This document shows positions 8,414-18,413 of a stretch of 42,909 nucleotides of DNA, in pieces (positions within the stretch are counted from its first letter, which is position 1; each line of letters opens with the position of its first letter). The notes under the pieces are model-generated. The model saw only the letters and a list, made by a program, of their open reading frames with translations. It did no database searches and was not told the origin of the DNA. The translations under genes and the position numbers were made by a program. Source of the DNA: Acidobacteriaceae bacterium (GTDB lineage: Bacteria; Acidobacteriota; Terriglobia; Terriglobales; Acidobacteriaceae). The stretch lies in the NCBI GenBank assembly GCA_030037705.1, contig JASHQE010000155.1, forward strand, positions 1 to 42,909, given 5' to 3'.

Positions 8414-10849
8414 TTACTCACGGCGGAGCGCGGTCATGGGTTCGATAGCAAGGGCCCGGCGTGCGGGAACCAGGCAGGCGAGCGCCGCGACAACAATGAG
8501 GAGCGCAGATACGGCGAGAACCACGGTTGGATCATGGGTTCCGTTCTCGACCCACTGCGCAATGAGCCGATTGAGGGCGAAACTGAGCGCGAGCCCCGCG
8601 GCGATTCCAAGGCCGACGCTGGTTCCGGCCGAAAACGCCACGATGCGGAGCACATCGCGGCGTTGAGCGCCTAGCGCCATGCGCACGCCAAGCTCACCGG
8701 TGCGCTGCACGACGGTATAGGACACAACGCTGTAGAGGCCCACCGCGGCCAGACATACCGCCAACACCGAGAACGCGCCAAAAAGAATGGAAACCAGTCG
8801 CCCCCGCGCGAACTCAGGCTCGCGCTCGATCCAGCCCTTCAAGTCTCTTACGTCTCCCGCTACTTGCTGATCCGGATCGATGGAGACAATCTGTTTCTGA
8901 ATGCTATGCAGCATCGCCAAGGGCGCGCCCTGGGTGCGAACCAGTACCTGTGTACCCATAAATGTAAAGAGCGAGTCTGGCGCGTAAACTGCTGGCGAGA
9001 CAGGCTTATCCATCCCGTCATCGATCGAATCGCCGACCACTCCGATGACCTGCAGCCAGCCGTCGCTTCCCGCTGCGGCCAGAATATTGGGAGGGTTGCT
9101 GACCAGGCGCGGGATGCGGATGGAATGCCCAATTGGGTCCTCGCCCGCTAGATAATGGCGCACAAATGCCTGGTTCACCAGCACCTCCGTGGCGCCGCGA
9201 GCCATCTCGGCTTCATCCCACACGCGCCCCTGCAGCAAGGGAATGCGCAACACGGTGAAATATTCCGGGCTGACGAATTCAATACTGGCTTCTTGTGCGC
9301 TGGAAGCAGCTTTGCCAAGCACATCCACGGGGAGCGTCCAGCCGCTGTTCGGCGGAGTAGCGTTGGTCGAGATTCCCGCCGCGACTACGCCCGGTGTCTC
9401 GGCGATTTTTTCTCGAAGCTGTCTGAAGAACTGGGTCCGCTCTGTCAAAACCGTGTGCGTATTTTCGTGGAGAGGAATTCCAACCGACATCACATGCTCG
9501 GGATCGTAGCCCAGCGGTATGTGCAACATGTGCATGAATCCCTGGATGGCCGCGCCAGCCGCGGTCATCAGCAGCAGGGTGAGCGCGATTTGTCCTGCAA
9601 TGAGCGCCGTGTGCAGGCGCCTGCCTTTCACGCTGCCGGTCAGGCGCCGGGTGCCCGCTTGCATCACCTCGCTGATGTGCGGATGCGACGACTCGAGTGC
9701 GGGGACAAGGCCGAACAAGATACCGCTCAGCACAGCGACGCCTACGCTGAAGTACAGCACTGCCAGGTTAATGTGGAAGTCGGCCTCGTAAGGATAGGAG
9801 TGATCGGGAAGCCGCGGGACAATGAAGCCAATGGCGCGATAGGCGAGAAACACGCCCAATCCCGCTCCGGCGAGTGATAAGAGCAGCGACTCAGTGAGGA
9901 GCTGGCGGACGATACGGAGACGGCTCGCTCCCAGTGCCGAACGAACCGCAAATTCATGCTGACGAGCCGTGCTCCTGGCGAGGAGCAGGATGGAAACATT
10001 TCCGCAGCCGATGGCCAGGAGCAAGGCGACGGCGCCGAGCAGCAGATACATCGTCTTGCCGAGCTCGCGCACATAATTGGTGGCAAGCTTACGCACGCTG
10101 ATTTTGAATTGCCTGGGAAACCAGTTAGGCCGTTCGCGATCGAACTCCTGGTACAGAGGCCGGAATTCGCTCTCTGCCGCAGCCGTAGTCACGCCCGGCT
10201 TCAGCTTCAAATCAAATCCGTATTCGTGCGTCTGGTCGGATGCCATTTTGAGCGGCAGATAGACCTCTCCATCCAGGAATGTAAAACGCACCGGCATGAC
10301 TCCCAGGATCGTGTAGCTCTTGTGCGTGAGTTGGATGGTTTTTCCCACAACAGTCGGATCGCCGCGATAGTGCCGCTGCCAGAATTTGTAGCTCAGCACG
10401 GCCACAGGCTGAGGATCCTGCCCGTCGGGCGCGTCAGAGGGCATAAAAGAGCGGCCCAGCAGGGCAGGCATGCCGAGGAGTTGGAATGTGGTTCCGGTCA
10501 ACATCACTGTTCGGACATCGTCGGGTACATCGCTCCCGGTCACCGTAAGGTTCCATCCATCGAACCCCACGACATCTTCGACAGTACGGGCTTGCCGCAG
10601 TTGGCGAATCTGCGGGCCGGTTAATCCCCACATTCCTTCGTGGCCGGCACCGTCGATTTGCCAAACCTGGCAGATCCGGTCCATTCCGGAGTAAGGCCAG
10701 GGATGAAGCACAGCGTCGTAAAGGATGCTATAGACCGCGACGGTTGCGCCAATGCCGAGGGTGAGCGATAGGACGGCAGTGAGGGAAAAACCGGGGTTCC
10801 GCTTGATCTGCCGCAGGGCGAAACGGAGATCCTGGAGTAAGATCCGCAT
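8414..10849 (-). CDS. ADOP-type ABC permease (double MacB_PCD/FtsX)
   Basis: An 811-aa permease. A MacB-like periplasmic core domain follows the first membrane helix (RNPGFSLTAVLSLTLGIGA). FtsX membrane segments lie around residues 270-430, then a second periplasmic domain, then a final FtsX block ending VPARRALAIEPM. This duplicated layout is the 'acidobacterial duplicated orphan permease' family, which typically lacks an adjacent ATPase, as here. Members are presumed to move lipids, peptides or toxins, but the substrate is unknown. The start is the ATG at 10849, five bases after a strong GAGGAGG; the TTG one codon earlier would sit too close to it. Confidence 0.92.
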   Translation of the reverse strand: MRILLQDLRFALRQIKRNPGFSLTAVLSLTLGIGATVAVYSILYDAVLHPWPYSGMDRICQVWQIDGAGHEGMWGLTGPQIRQLRQARTVEDVVGFDGWNLTVTGSDVPDDVRTVMLTGTTFQLLGMPALLGRSFMPSDAPDGQDPQPVAVLSYKFWQRHYRGDPTVVGKTIQLTHKSYTILGVMPVRFTFLDGEVYLPLKMASDQTHEYGFDLKLKPGVTTAAAESEFRPLYQEFDRERPNWFPRQFKISVRKLATNYVRELGKTMYLLLGAVALLLAIGCGNVSILLLARSTARQHEFAVRSALGASRLRIVRQLLTESLLLSLAGAGLGVFLAYRAIGFIVPRLPDHSYPYEADFHINLAVLYFSVGVAVLSGILFGLVPALESSHPHISEVMQAGTRRLTGSVKGRRLHTALIAGQIALTLLLMTAAGAAIQGFMHMLHIPLGYDPEHVMSVGIPLHENTHTVLTERTQFFRQLREKIAETPGVVAAGISTNATPPNSGWTLPVDVLGKAASSAQEASIEFVSPEYFTVLRIPLLQGRVWDEAEMARGATEVLVNQAFVRHYLAGEDPIGHSIRIPRLVSNPPNILAAAGSDGWLQVIGVVGDSIDDGMDKPVSPAVYAPDSLFTFMGTQVLVRTQGAPLAMLHSIQKQIVSIDPDQQVAGDVRDLKGWIEREPEFARGRLVSILFGAFSVLAVCLAAVGLYSVVSYTVVQRTGELGVRMALGAQRRDVLRIVAFSAGTSVGLGIAAGLALSFALNRLIAQWVENGTHDPTVVLAVSALLIVVAALACLVPARRALAIEPMTALRRE

Positions 10850-11302
10850 CAACGCCTCCTCAAGTGCTAGGGAAAAACCAGCCTTGTATGTGGTTCAAAG
10901 CAATTCTGTTGCCATGCAAGCAAGAAGAAGGAGAGCCAAGGAGAAGACGAGTAAGGAGAAGATCGGTTGCGGAATCTTTCGATAAGGCCATGAAAATAGC
11001 AAAGACGTACGGCCAAAACTGCGAAGAATCAATTATCTACCGATTTTCCGGTTTGCGCGGCGCTGTTCCGTCTATCTGGTCCGCCTGGATTCCAGCCGCG
11101 AAGCTGGCCCGGCAAACGAAATCTTCGCTCCTCGAGAGTGTCCGATCTCGCACATAACCCTCCAGAAATGAACAGTCGCCGCGGGAGGAGCCGCGAGCCA
11201 TGCGCGGCTCGTCAGGAATGAAGAGCCCGTACATTCTGAGCGGCGTCCCATTTTGGATCACCAGAATGGGATAAAGATCCGGCAGACATGTTACTGCCAG
11301 CA
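10850..11302. other. 453-base intergenic region upstream of the ADOP gene
   Basis: I see no convincing gene here. It presumably holds the promoter of the ADOP permease and the 3' end of the upstream minus-strand transcript. The only clear structure is a perfect 8-bp stem (GAGCCGCG/CGCGGCTC) with a 7-base loop at 11188-11210. The purine-rich stretch at 10917-10961 (repeated AAGGAGA-like runs on the plus strand) is a composition feature without an assigned role. Confidence 0.5.
11188..11210. repeat. Perfect 8-bp inverted repeat (hairpin)
   Basis: Arms GAGCCGCG and CGCGGCTC enclose a 7-base loop. Neither strand shows a T-run after the stem, so it is not a canonical intrinsic terminator. It lies 93 bases downstream of the stop codon of the winged-helix/TolB gene and could be a Rho-assisted 3' end or a protein-binding site. 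Confidence 0.4.
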
Positions 11303-13495
11303 TCATCCGCCCAGCGCGGCCATATAAATATCGCTGTCAAATCTCTCCATCGCTGGAACAATCAGCGTATTGCCATTGGGAGAAACCGTGAATCCGATGT
11401 ACATCTGCGGCAACGCGGGGGCAAAGTTTTTAAGCACCGCCGTATCCCCCGATGCGGTGTCGATAGAGATCAGTTTCTGGTGCGACGGATCGCTTTTTCG
11501 CGATACGAGCACGTAGACCTTGCTGCCGTTCACGCAGAGATTGCCCGCCGCCGCAAGCCACTCCTGAGAACGAAAGACCTGGCGGCGTGCCCCTGTCTTG
11601 AGGTCGAGCGCGTCAATCTCAAGGCCCTCTCCGCCGGGGCTCTGAAAATAGATGGACTGAGTTGGACGCGAAAAGGCAAAGGTCCATGGTGCATCCCAGA
11701 ACATCTCTTCCGGCCGTCCGGTTCCATCGGCTGCAACCCGCCAGATGCGCTCCATGCCATCAGCATTCGAATCGTAATAGATGTATCGGCCGTCGGTATC
11801 GTAAAAGGGGCTGATGTTGCGATCCGGCGTGTCGGTCAGCGACCTTACCGTCCCGTCTGCAACGCTAACTACTGCAAGATTTGTGGCTCCTCTGCGGCGA
11901 ATGGCGAAAACGATGTTCTTTCCATCCGGCGACCACGAGGGAGTGAGCGGAAACCCGTTGCCATTCAACTGGCTCAATTGGTGGGCCACATTGCTATCAG
12001 ATTTGGCCAGCCAGAGCTCGATGGAGCCGCTGCGCGTGCTCAGAAAGACCACCTGTTTCCCATCGGGCGAGTAAGCCGGAGCAAAATCCTGCCTGCTGGA
12101 TGGCGCAAACGGATGCTCTCCACCAGAGCCTTCGAGGGAAATGGCGGTCAGGTTGGTCACGAAGTCTTGCTGCTCCACGGCCAGATGCCGACCGTCTGGA
12201 GAAACCGCGGGCCAGGTGAGATCCAGGCTTCCGGTAAGAACCGGCGCGGGCGCGCCGCCATCCACGCTCACCTGCCAGATGCCCCATCCGTGCCCGCCTT
12301 CCATGCTGCCGAACAAGATGTGCCGGCCATCGCGGCTCCAGGCAATGCCGTGCACGCCAGGATTGTCGGGAGTAAGCCGGCGCGCCGGGTTCAAGTTTTC
12401 GCCGTTGCTTGAAACCACGTATAAATCTCCCAGTCCGCCGCGGTGAAACGCAACCAATTTTCCATCGGGCGAAAACTTACCTTCGAGATCTCCAGCGCTT
12501 CCCGGTGGCGGCGTGGTCAGCGGCCGCCTGTTCCCCGTGGCCAGATCCACAATCACGAGCCGCACCGGCGCGGTTGGCGATGGCTTGTCGGCCACCAGAA
12601 GCGACTTGCCATTTGGAGACCAATCGAGTCCCGGCTGTTCGTAAAATTGCAGACCGTCAAAAGAAAACTGGCCAACAGCGGTCTCGCGGTGATCGTCGAT
12701 TGAAATGCGCACAACTTCAAAGAGGCCCGAATCCAGATAGCGGATGAACGCGATCTGGCGGCCATCCGGCGACCATACGGGACAATATTCTGCCTCACTG
12801 CTGCCAGTCAGCCGCGTGGGCGCGGTGTCGCCGATTCGTTGAAAGTAAATCCGCGACGGCGCCTGTCCCTCCGAGATCCATGAAAAAGCGATCGACTTTC
12901 CATCCGGCGACCAGGACGGATTCTGCTCCATCCCGGGAGAGGCATTCAACGGCAGCGCAGCTCCCTGCACAGACAGCACCCGCTTCGGCTTATGCGCAGA
13001 AATATTCACCGCCAGCAGCACTGCGCCTAAGGCTGCCAGCAACGCGGCCCAGAGAATCCAATGGACTGCCGGCAGCCGCAAGATCGGTTGCGCATCAGCT
13101 TCCGGCGCAGCAGGCTCCTCTCTGGCGCGCTGCCGCTCTTCCGTATCGCAGTAACTGCCCAGATGGCGCACCGCGCAGGGAATATAACCGCCTTTGGGGA
13201 TGAAGATCCGGATCGGGTCCCGCGCTCCCTCGGCTGCATAGTAACTATCGAGCCGGTCGCGCAGACGCTTGGCGTGCACGCGCACAATGGGATCGGCTTT
13301 CGGATCGTAGCCCGGCGAACGTCCAAACACCTCAATGGCCAGAGTCGTTTCTTTAATCTGGTCGTAATTTCCTTTGAGGCTTTGCTCTACGCAAAAGCGG
13401 AGAAACTGAACAGCGCGCAAACTGGCAGAAAAAGCCGGGGACGCCGCGATCCGTTCAAGCTGCGCCTGAACGTCTGTGGGGTCAGCACCGATCAT
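11303..13495 (-). CDS. Winged-helix-like N-terminal domain / membrane helix / TolB-like beta-propeller fusion
   Basis: A 730-aa, three-part protein. Residues about 1-110 match the acidobacterial regulatory domain with AVQFLRFCVEQ, GRSPGYDPKADPIVRVHAKRLR and IFIPKGGYIP, usually annotated as winged helix-turn-helix. A single membrane helix follows at about 145-165 (WILWAALLAALGAVLLAV). Residues about 185-730 carry repeated W(S)PDGK/R motifs, the PD40/TolB propeller signature. By analogy with CadC/ToxR-type one-component regulators, a periplasmic sensor may act on a cytoplasmic DNA-binding head, though the DNA-binding role of this domain is inferred. The start is ATG at 13495, with no clear ribosome site. 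It is divergent from a TonB-type receptor gene, its most likely target. Confidence 0.85.
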   Translation of the reverse strand: MIGADPTDVQAQLERIAASPAFSASLRAVQFLRFCVEQSLKGNYDQIKETTLAIEVFGRSPGYDPKADPIVRVHAKRLRDRLDSYYAAEGARDPIRIFIPKGGYIPCAVRHLGSYCDTEERQRAREEPAAPEADAQPILRLPAVHWILWAALLAALGAVLLAVNISAHKPKRVLSVQGAALPLNASPGMEQNPSWSPDGKSIAFSWISEGQAPSRIYFQRIGDTAPTRLTGSSEAEYCPVWSPDGRQIAFIRYLDSGLFEVVRISIDDHRETAVGQFSFDGLQFYEQPGLDWSPNGKSLLVADKPSPTAPVRLVIVDLATGNRRPLTTPPPGSAGDLEGKFSPDGKLVAFHRGGLGDLYVVSSNGENLNPARRLTPDNPGVHGIAWSRDGRHILFGSMEGGHGWGIWQVSVDGGAPAPVLTGSLDLTWPAVSPDGRHLAVEQQDFVTNLTAISLEGSGGEHPFAPSSRQDFAPAYSPDGKQVVFLSTRSGSIELWLAKSDSNVAHQLSQLNGNGFPLTPSWSPDGKNIVFAIRRRGATNLAVVSVADGTVRSLTDTPDRNISPFYDTDGRYIYYDSNADGMERIWRVAADGTGRPEEMFWDAPWTFAFSRPTQSIYFQSPGGEGLEIDALDLKTGARRQVFRSQEWLAAAGNLCVNGSKVYVLVSRKSDPSHQKLISIDTASGDTAVLKNFAPALPQMYIGFTVSPNGNTLIVPAMERFDSDIYMAALGG

Positions 13496-13541
13496 AGGTT
13501 GAAAGATAACGGGAACAGGTTAAACCGGTGTGAAACCAAGA

Positions 13542-13568
13542 CAGGGGTTACACGCCGCTTAACCCCTG
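13542..13568. promoter_or_regulatory. Perfect 9-9-9 inverted repeat in a divergent promoter region (candidate operator)
   Basis: CAGGGGTTA at 13542-13550 and TAACCCCTG at 13560-13568 are exact reverse complements separated by nine bases. Ten bases downstream is TTGACA (13579-13584), a perfect -35 hexamer for the plus strand, although no good -10 follows at 15-19 bases. The position between a one-component regulator-like gene and a receptor gene fits an operator. Binding by that regulator is inference. Confidence 0.5.
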
Positions 13569-13612
13569 CTGTATCGGCTTGACACTTCACTTATGGCAGC
13601 GGCTGCGGCTAC

Positions 13613-16600
13613 ATGTGGGGCATGAGATACACAGCAAGCGATCTGTATTTCCTCATTTCTCGCCCGCAGCGTGGCGGCTGCGGCGGACCCCTGCTCTGCG
13701 TCATTCTTTGCGGGCTTTTCTTCCTCACTGCTCCGGCGCATGCCCAGAACACCGCGGTCAGTGGACATGTGGTCGACGGCGCCGGAAAGTCGATCGTCGG
13801 CGCGCAGGTTGATCTGACCAACGCAGCCACGCGCGAGGTCGTCCGCACCCAGACCAACGGCGACGGCTATTTTCAGTTCCCGCCGATGGCTCCGGGCTCA
13901 TACACGGCGCACGCCAATGCCGCCGGCTTTGCTCCTTACACGCTGGACGGCATCATCCTCGAGGTGGGCACCGCGCGCCTGCTCGATATGGCACTGGTCC
14001 CGGCGGCGCAGGTGCAGAACGTAATTGTTACAGCAACATCGCCTGAGCTGGTGACCGACGAGCCTGACCGTGGGAATGTTATCGAAAACAAGTTCACCCA
14101 GAACATCCCGCTCAACATCCGCAATCCGCTGCAGATGGTCAACTTTGCGGCTGGAGTCACTGCGCTCAGCCCCGACTCTGGCAATAACGATAGCAGCGAA
14201 TTGTTCACCAACACATTTCAGATGAACGGCGCCAAGATCTCTACTACGGAGAGCCTGCTCGATGGTGGCGCCAACACCACGCCCTATGACCTGAACGCGG
14301 TTGCGTCCGTGCCCCAGGTCGACTCCATCCAGGAGTTCAAAGTCATCTCCATCGCCTACGCGCCGGAGTGGGGCCGCACCAGCGGCGCGGTGGTCACCTT
14401 CGCGACCAAGCCCGGCACCGATCAACTGCACGGCAGCCTGTACGACTACGTGCGCAACAGCGACACCGATGCCAACAGCTTCAACGCCGACGGTACAACG
14501 CCTGTTACTCCGAAGCCGCATTTCCAGCGCAATCAGTTCGGCTTCGCGCTCGGCGGTCCGGCCGCATTCCCGCCGCACTTCCGTGATAACACGCACAAAA
14601 CCTTCTTCTACACAACCTACGAGGGGCTGCGGCAGAGCACAGCAACGAACGTCTTCTACACCGTGCCCAGCGCGCTCGAACGTAACGGCGATTTTTCACA
14701 ATCCGTCAACAGTGACGGCAAGCCGGTGATCCTTTACGATCCCAGTTCGTCGATGCAACAGGCGGCGGGCAGCGTCAATCCACCCTGCACCACCAGCCCG
14801 GTTCCGGCCAACTCGGTTGTTTATTGCCGGACCTCGTATCTGGCTGAAACCGGCGCGAACAAGATTCCCAGCGCTCTCGATCCCGCGGGCAAGGCGATCA
14901 TCGGCAGCTATCCTGCGCCCAACACGACGGGCGTGAATGGCAGCGATGTGAACAACTACTACTCCAACGCACCCCAGGGCAGCAACCAGAACACCGTTAA
15001 TGCGCGCCTCGATCATCGCTTCAACGACAAGCACTCCATCTTTGCGCACTTCGATTGGTTCCAGCGCTTCAATAACTTCGGCGATCCTTACAGGAACGGT
15101 CTATCGCCGGTGGCCAACAACCAGCGCCTGCCCGGCGATAACGTCATGCTGGACCACACCTGGGTGATTTCACCGAGCCTCATCTTCGATCACCACTTCG
15201 TGCGCGCTCACCAAGAGTCAAACCGCATTCCGCCTTCGCTGGGTTTCAATCCCACCAGTATTGGATTCAACAGCAATGTCGTGAAAGGACTGCAGACGAC
15301 AACCTTCCCCTACGTATCGAGCGCCACCGGCGTCAGCTCCATCGGTCCGACCTCCGGTAATGAACGGGATGGCGGAACGACCTATGAATACGCGGCTGCG
15401 CTTTCTCAGCTCCACGGAAAACACGCGCTCAAGTATGGCGTTGACTACCGCTTCCTGGCTCTCGATCTGAATATCAACGAGCTCGTATCGCTGACTGCCA
15501 CGAACCACTTCACCACCGGCCCCAACGTGGAGAACGTTACCCAGGAGCCTGATGCGGGCAGCGGTATCGCCGATATTCTGCTCGGCACCGGCCAGGTGAC
15601 CAGCGGCATCGTGCCCGGCTTCCGCACCACCCATCCGTACTGGGCATTCTTCGCGCAGGATGAATATCACATTTTGCCCTCGCTTACCCTCACCTATGGC
15701 CTGCGCTACAACATCGAATTGCCTGACTCCGAGGCGCACAACCAGTTCCAGTATCTTAACCTCACCGCACCCTCGCCGCTTAACTCTCAGGTGACCTCGC
15801 TCGGCACGCTCACGGGCGGTCCTGGTTTTGTGGGCGTCAATGGCGTAGGACCGCGGCTGCAGAACACGCAGTACCATAACTTCGATCCGCGCTTCGGGTT
15901 CGCCGATCAGCTCAACAGCAAGACCGTGGTGCGCGGCGGCTTTGGAATCTTCCACCTGCCGTCCTATCCTGTCCTATCCTCGTCGGTCTCGCAGGGGTTC
16001 TCCGCTGTCACCACATCGACCGCAACCATCAATGGTGCGCTGCCGCTCTATAACATGGACAGCCCGTTTCCTTCCGGCCTCGTCCAGCCCAGCGGCAGCA
16101 GCCTGGGTCTGGCCACCAATGCCGGCTTCTCTATCACCGGCTACCCGCGCACGCAGTACATCAGCTACACGGAAGAGTGGTCTCTCGATGTGCAACGCCA
16201 GCTTCCATTCGGCTTTGTCCTCACTGCTGGATACGTTGGCAACCGGGGCATGCATCTCTATGCGCCGCTCAACTATAATCAGCTTCCGGACGGCGATCTC
16301 TCCGAGGGATCTGCGCTCAATGCGCAGGTTGCCAACCCCTTCTATGGGGTAATCGCCAACCAGGCTTCCACGCTGAGCCACGCGACCATCCCAGCCTACC
16401 AACTGCTGCTGCCGCACCCACAGTTCACCACGGTAAACGCCAATTTCCTGAGTGATGCAGCCTCCAACTACAACGCCTTCCAGCTCACGCTCGAACATCG
16501 CTTTGCGCAGGGGCTTTCGCTGCTGTTCAACTACACGCACAGCAAAATGATGGACGACACGGGCAACGGATTGGACTTTGCCGAGGGGCTCAGCAATTAT

Positions 16601-17236
16601 CAGGACAACTACTGCCCTGAATGCGACTGGTCGGTCTCAGAGCAGGATCTGCGCGATGTGATGCGCCTGGCCGTGGAGTACCAGCTTCCTTTCGGACGCG
16701 GCGAAGCCTACCTGCAACGTGGTCCGCTGTCCTATGTAGTTGGCAACTGGAGTCTCGGTGGCTTCTTCACCTTCGACAATGGGCTGCCTCAAACCATCAC
16801 TGAGGCCACCAGCACCAGCAGCACGGCCAACACGCCGAATATTTTCGGCGGCGGTCATATCCGGCCCAACGTCACCGGGGTTTCCACTGCCGTTCCCGGT
16901 GGACGCAACCTTGTCCACAACGCCAAGGTCACGAGCGAGTTCTTCGATCCTGCCGCCTTCATCGCTGCGGCTCCCTACTCGTTTGGCGATGCCGCTCGCT
17001 ATCAATCCACCATTCGCCTGCCCGGCACCGTCGATCTCGATACGCTCGCGGAAAGATCCTTTCCCATTCACGAGCAGGTCGCGCTCAACTTCCGTCTCGA
17101 ACTGTTCAACACTTTCAATCACGTGCAGCTCAGCGGCCTCGACACGACACTGGGCACGGCGAACTTCGGCTATCTTACGCCGACGCAATACAACAGCCCG
17201 CGCAGTATGCAATACAGTCTCCGCCTGAATTTTTAG
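13613..17236 (+). CDS. TonB-dependent-receptor-like outer-membrane protein with N-terminal carboxypeptidase regulatory domain (1)
   Basis: A 1207-aa Oar-like protein. A signal peptide ends near APAHAQ (about residue 44). Next comes a CarboxypepD_reg domain (VSGHVVDGAGKSIVGAQV... FPPMAPGSYT), then a plug-like region with NPLQMVNFAAGV and SLLDGG. Beta-strand-rich barrel sequence then runs to a C-terminal aromatic residue (SLRLNF), as required for BAM insertion. No clear TonB box is visible. The family is hugely expanded in Acidobacteriota and is thought to import oligosaccharides or other large nutrients. The start is ATG 13613; ATG 13622 is equally possible, and neither has a good ribosome site. 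The following phosphatase and cytochrome genes are on the same strand. Confidence 0.88.
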   Translation: MWGMRYTASDLYFLISRPQRGGCGGPLLCVILCGLFFLTAPAHAQNTAVSGHVVDGAGKSIVGAQVDLTNAATREVVRTQTNGDGYFQFPPMAPGSYTAHANAAGFAPYTLDGIILEVGTARLLDMALVPAAQVQNVIVTATSPELVTDEPDRGNVIENKFTQNIPLNIRNPLQMVNFAAGVTALSPDSGNNDSSELFTNTFQMNGAKISTTESLLDGGANTTPYDLNAVASVPQVDSIQEFKVISIAYAPEWGRTSGAVVTFATKPGTDQLHGSLYDYVRNSDTDANSFNADGTTPVTPKPHFQRNQFGFALGGPAAFPPHFRDNTHKTFFYTTYEGLRQSTATNVFYTVPSALERNGDFSQSVNSDGKPVILYDPSSSMQQAAGSVNPPCTTSPVPANSVVYCRTSYLAETGANKIPSALDPAGKAIIGSYPAPNTTGVNGSDVNNYYSNAPQGSNQNTVNARLDHRFNDKHSIFAHFDWFQRFNNFGDPYRNGLSPVANNQRLPGDNVMLDHTWVISPSLIFDHHFVRAHQESNRIPPSLGFNPTSIGFNSNVVKGLQTTTFPYVSSATGVSSIGPTSGNERDGGTTYEYAAALSQLHGKHALKYGVDYRFLALDLNINELVSLTATNHFTTGPNVENVTQEPDAGSGIADILLGTGQVTSGIVPGFRTTHPYWAFFAQDEYHILPSLTLTYGLRYNIELPDSEAHNQFQYLNLTAPSPLNSQVTSLGTLTGGPGFVGVNGVGPRLQNTQYHNFDPRFGFADQLNSKTVVRGGFGIFHLPSYPVLSSSVSQGFSAVTTSTATINGALPLYNMDSPFPSGLVQPSGSSLGLATNAGFSITGYPRTQYISYTEEWSLDVQRQLPFGFVLTAGYVGNRGMHLYAPLNYNQLPDGDLSEGSALNAQVANPFYGVIANQASTLSHATIPAYQLLLPHPQFTTVNANFLSDAASNYNAFQLTLEHRFAQGLSLLFNYTHSKMMDDTGNGLDFAEGLSNYQDNYCPECDWSVSEQDLRDVMRLAVEYQLPFGRGEAYLQRGPLSYVVGNWSLGGFFTFDNGLPQTITEATSTSSTANTPNIFGGGHIRPNVTGVSTAVPGGRNLVHNAKVTSEFFDPAAFIAAAPYSFGDAARYQSTIRLPGTVDLDTLAERSFPIHEQVALNFRLELFNTFNHVQLSGLDTTLGTANFGYLTPTQYNSPRSMQYSLRLNF

Positions 17237-17237
17237 A

Positions 17238-17275
17238 GCACCGGCGCGCGCGGCGGCGCCCGCTGGCGCTGGTGC
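17238..17275 (+). terminator. GC-rich hairpin directly after the receptor stop codon
   Basis: GCACCGGCGC (17238-17247) can pair with GCGCTGGTGC (17266-17275) as a 10-bp stem with one G-U, starting two bases after the TAG. There is no U-tract, so it may be a partial terminator or an mRNA 3'-end stabiliser that separates expression of the receptor from the phosphatase gene 52 bases further on. Confidence 0.4.
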
Positions 17276-17327
17276 GCACCGCATTTCACGACACAGCAAA
17301 AATTCCCGTCTTAGTAAGGATCAGACC

Positions 17328-18413
17328 ATGTTCAACCAATTTGCGGCCGCTATTCTGCTTGCCTCTTCGGTTCTCGCCTACGCCGATGTAACCCAACCCG
17401 TTTGCACGCAGACCGGCCCCAACACTTATACAATTTCCTTCGCGCTGACCGGCGACTCGCATCGCGTAACCATTGAGGCCAGCAGCGATGCGACCGGCAA
17501 TACCGGCCGCGTTACGCTTTTGCAGACGGAGCAGGATGAAGTCACCGTCACCGCCGGCAAGCCGGGTGAGCGCATGTACTTTTTCCTTGAGCCCGACCAC
17601 GGCCGCGGCCGCGAAGTTTCCATCCGCCACATCGCGCTGGAGGGCACGCCGAACTTCCGTGACATCGGCGGCTATGAAACCACCGACGGCCGCTTCGTTC
17701 AATGGGGCCTGGTCTATCGCACGGGCGTTCTTTCTTACCTGACAGCGTCAGACTTTGAATATCTGCGGCAGCTTGGCGTGCGCGTGGTCTGCGATTTCCG
17801 CACTCATCAGGAAAATGAGCAGGCTCCAGAGAAATGGGTGCCGGACTCTGGCGCGACCATGATCTCGCTGCCTATCGGTCCTGGTGGCGGCAAGAGCCCC
17901 ACCGCTTCATTCGAACAATTGGCGCAAGAACACGCCAGCGTCGAGCAGTTCCAACAATTGATGGAAAGGACCTATGCTGGCTTCGTCTTCCAGTTTTCTC
18001 CGGAGTACGCCCGCGTTTTCGCCGAACTCAAACAGGATCATCTCCCGCTCGTTTACCATTGCACGGGCGGCAAGGACCGCACCGGTATTTTCACGGCGCT
18101 GCTGCTGCGCGTTCTGGGCGTCCCGCAACAGACCATCCTTGAAGACTACGAGCTTACGAGCAAATACCTTATGAGCCCAGATGATAAGACCGTGGCAAGC
18201 CAGAAACTCAGAGCGCAAGTAGAGAACATGATGAAGACGCTCACGCCTGAGCAGCGCCAGGTACTCATGGACTCCGGTCCGGAATACCTCAACGCCGCCT
18301 TCACCGCCATCGACAAGCGGTACGGCTCCTTCGACAACTACCGGCGCGAGGCCCTCGGAGTGACCGACGCCGACGTATTGGCTTTGCGCACCCGGCTCTT
18401 GGCGAACGAGTAG
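17328..18413 (+). CDS. Secreted tyrosine-protein-phosphatase-like enzyme (Y_phosphatase3 family)
   Basis: A 361-aa protein with a signal peptide (residues 1-19, ending VLAYA) and a beta-rich N-terminal segment of about 80 residues. A dual-specificity/tyrosine phosphatase domain follows. NFRDIGGY is the family hallmark, VVCDFRTHQE holds the general-acid region, and HCTGGKDRTG is the P-loop with nucleophile C245 and R251. The signal peptide puts it in the periplasm or outside, where it could act on phosphotyrosine, phosphoinositides or other phosphate esters. The start is ATG 17328 with AAGGA seven bases upstream. It follows the TonB-type receptor gene, so a role in processing an imported phosphorylated ligand is conceivable (inference only). 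Confidence 0.88.
   Translation: MFNQFAAAILLASSVLAYADVTQPVCTQTGPNTYTISFALTGDSHRVTIEASSDATGNTGRVTLLQTEQDEVTVTAGKPGERMYFFLEPDHGRGREVSIRHIALEGTPNFRDIGGYETTDGRFVQWGLVYRTGVLSYLTASDFEYLRQLGVRVVCDFRTHQENEQAPEKWVPDSGATMISLPIGPGGGKSPTASFEQLAQEHASVEQFQQLMERTYAGFVFQFSPEYARVFAELKQDHLPLVYHCTGGKDRTGIFTALLLRVLGVPQQTILEDYELTSKYLMSPDDKTVASQKLRAQVENMMKTLTPEQRQVLMDSGPEYLNAAFTAIDKRYGSFDNYRREALGVTDADVLALRTRLLANE

Noticed and set aside
11037..11306. 89-codon minus-strand open frame between the TolB fusion and the ADOP gene
   Set aside because: It overlaps the 3' end of the fusion gene, spans the hairpin at 11188-11210 and has no recognisable family.
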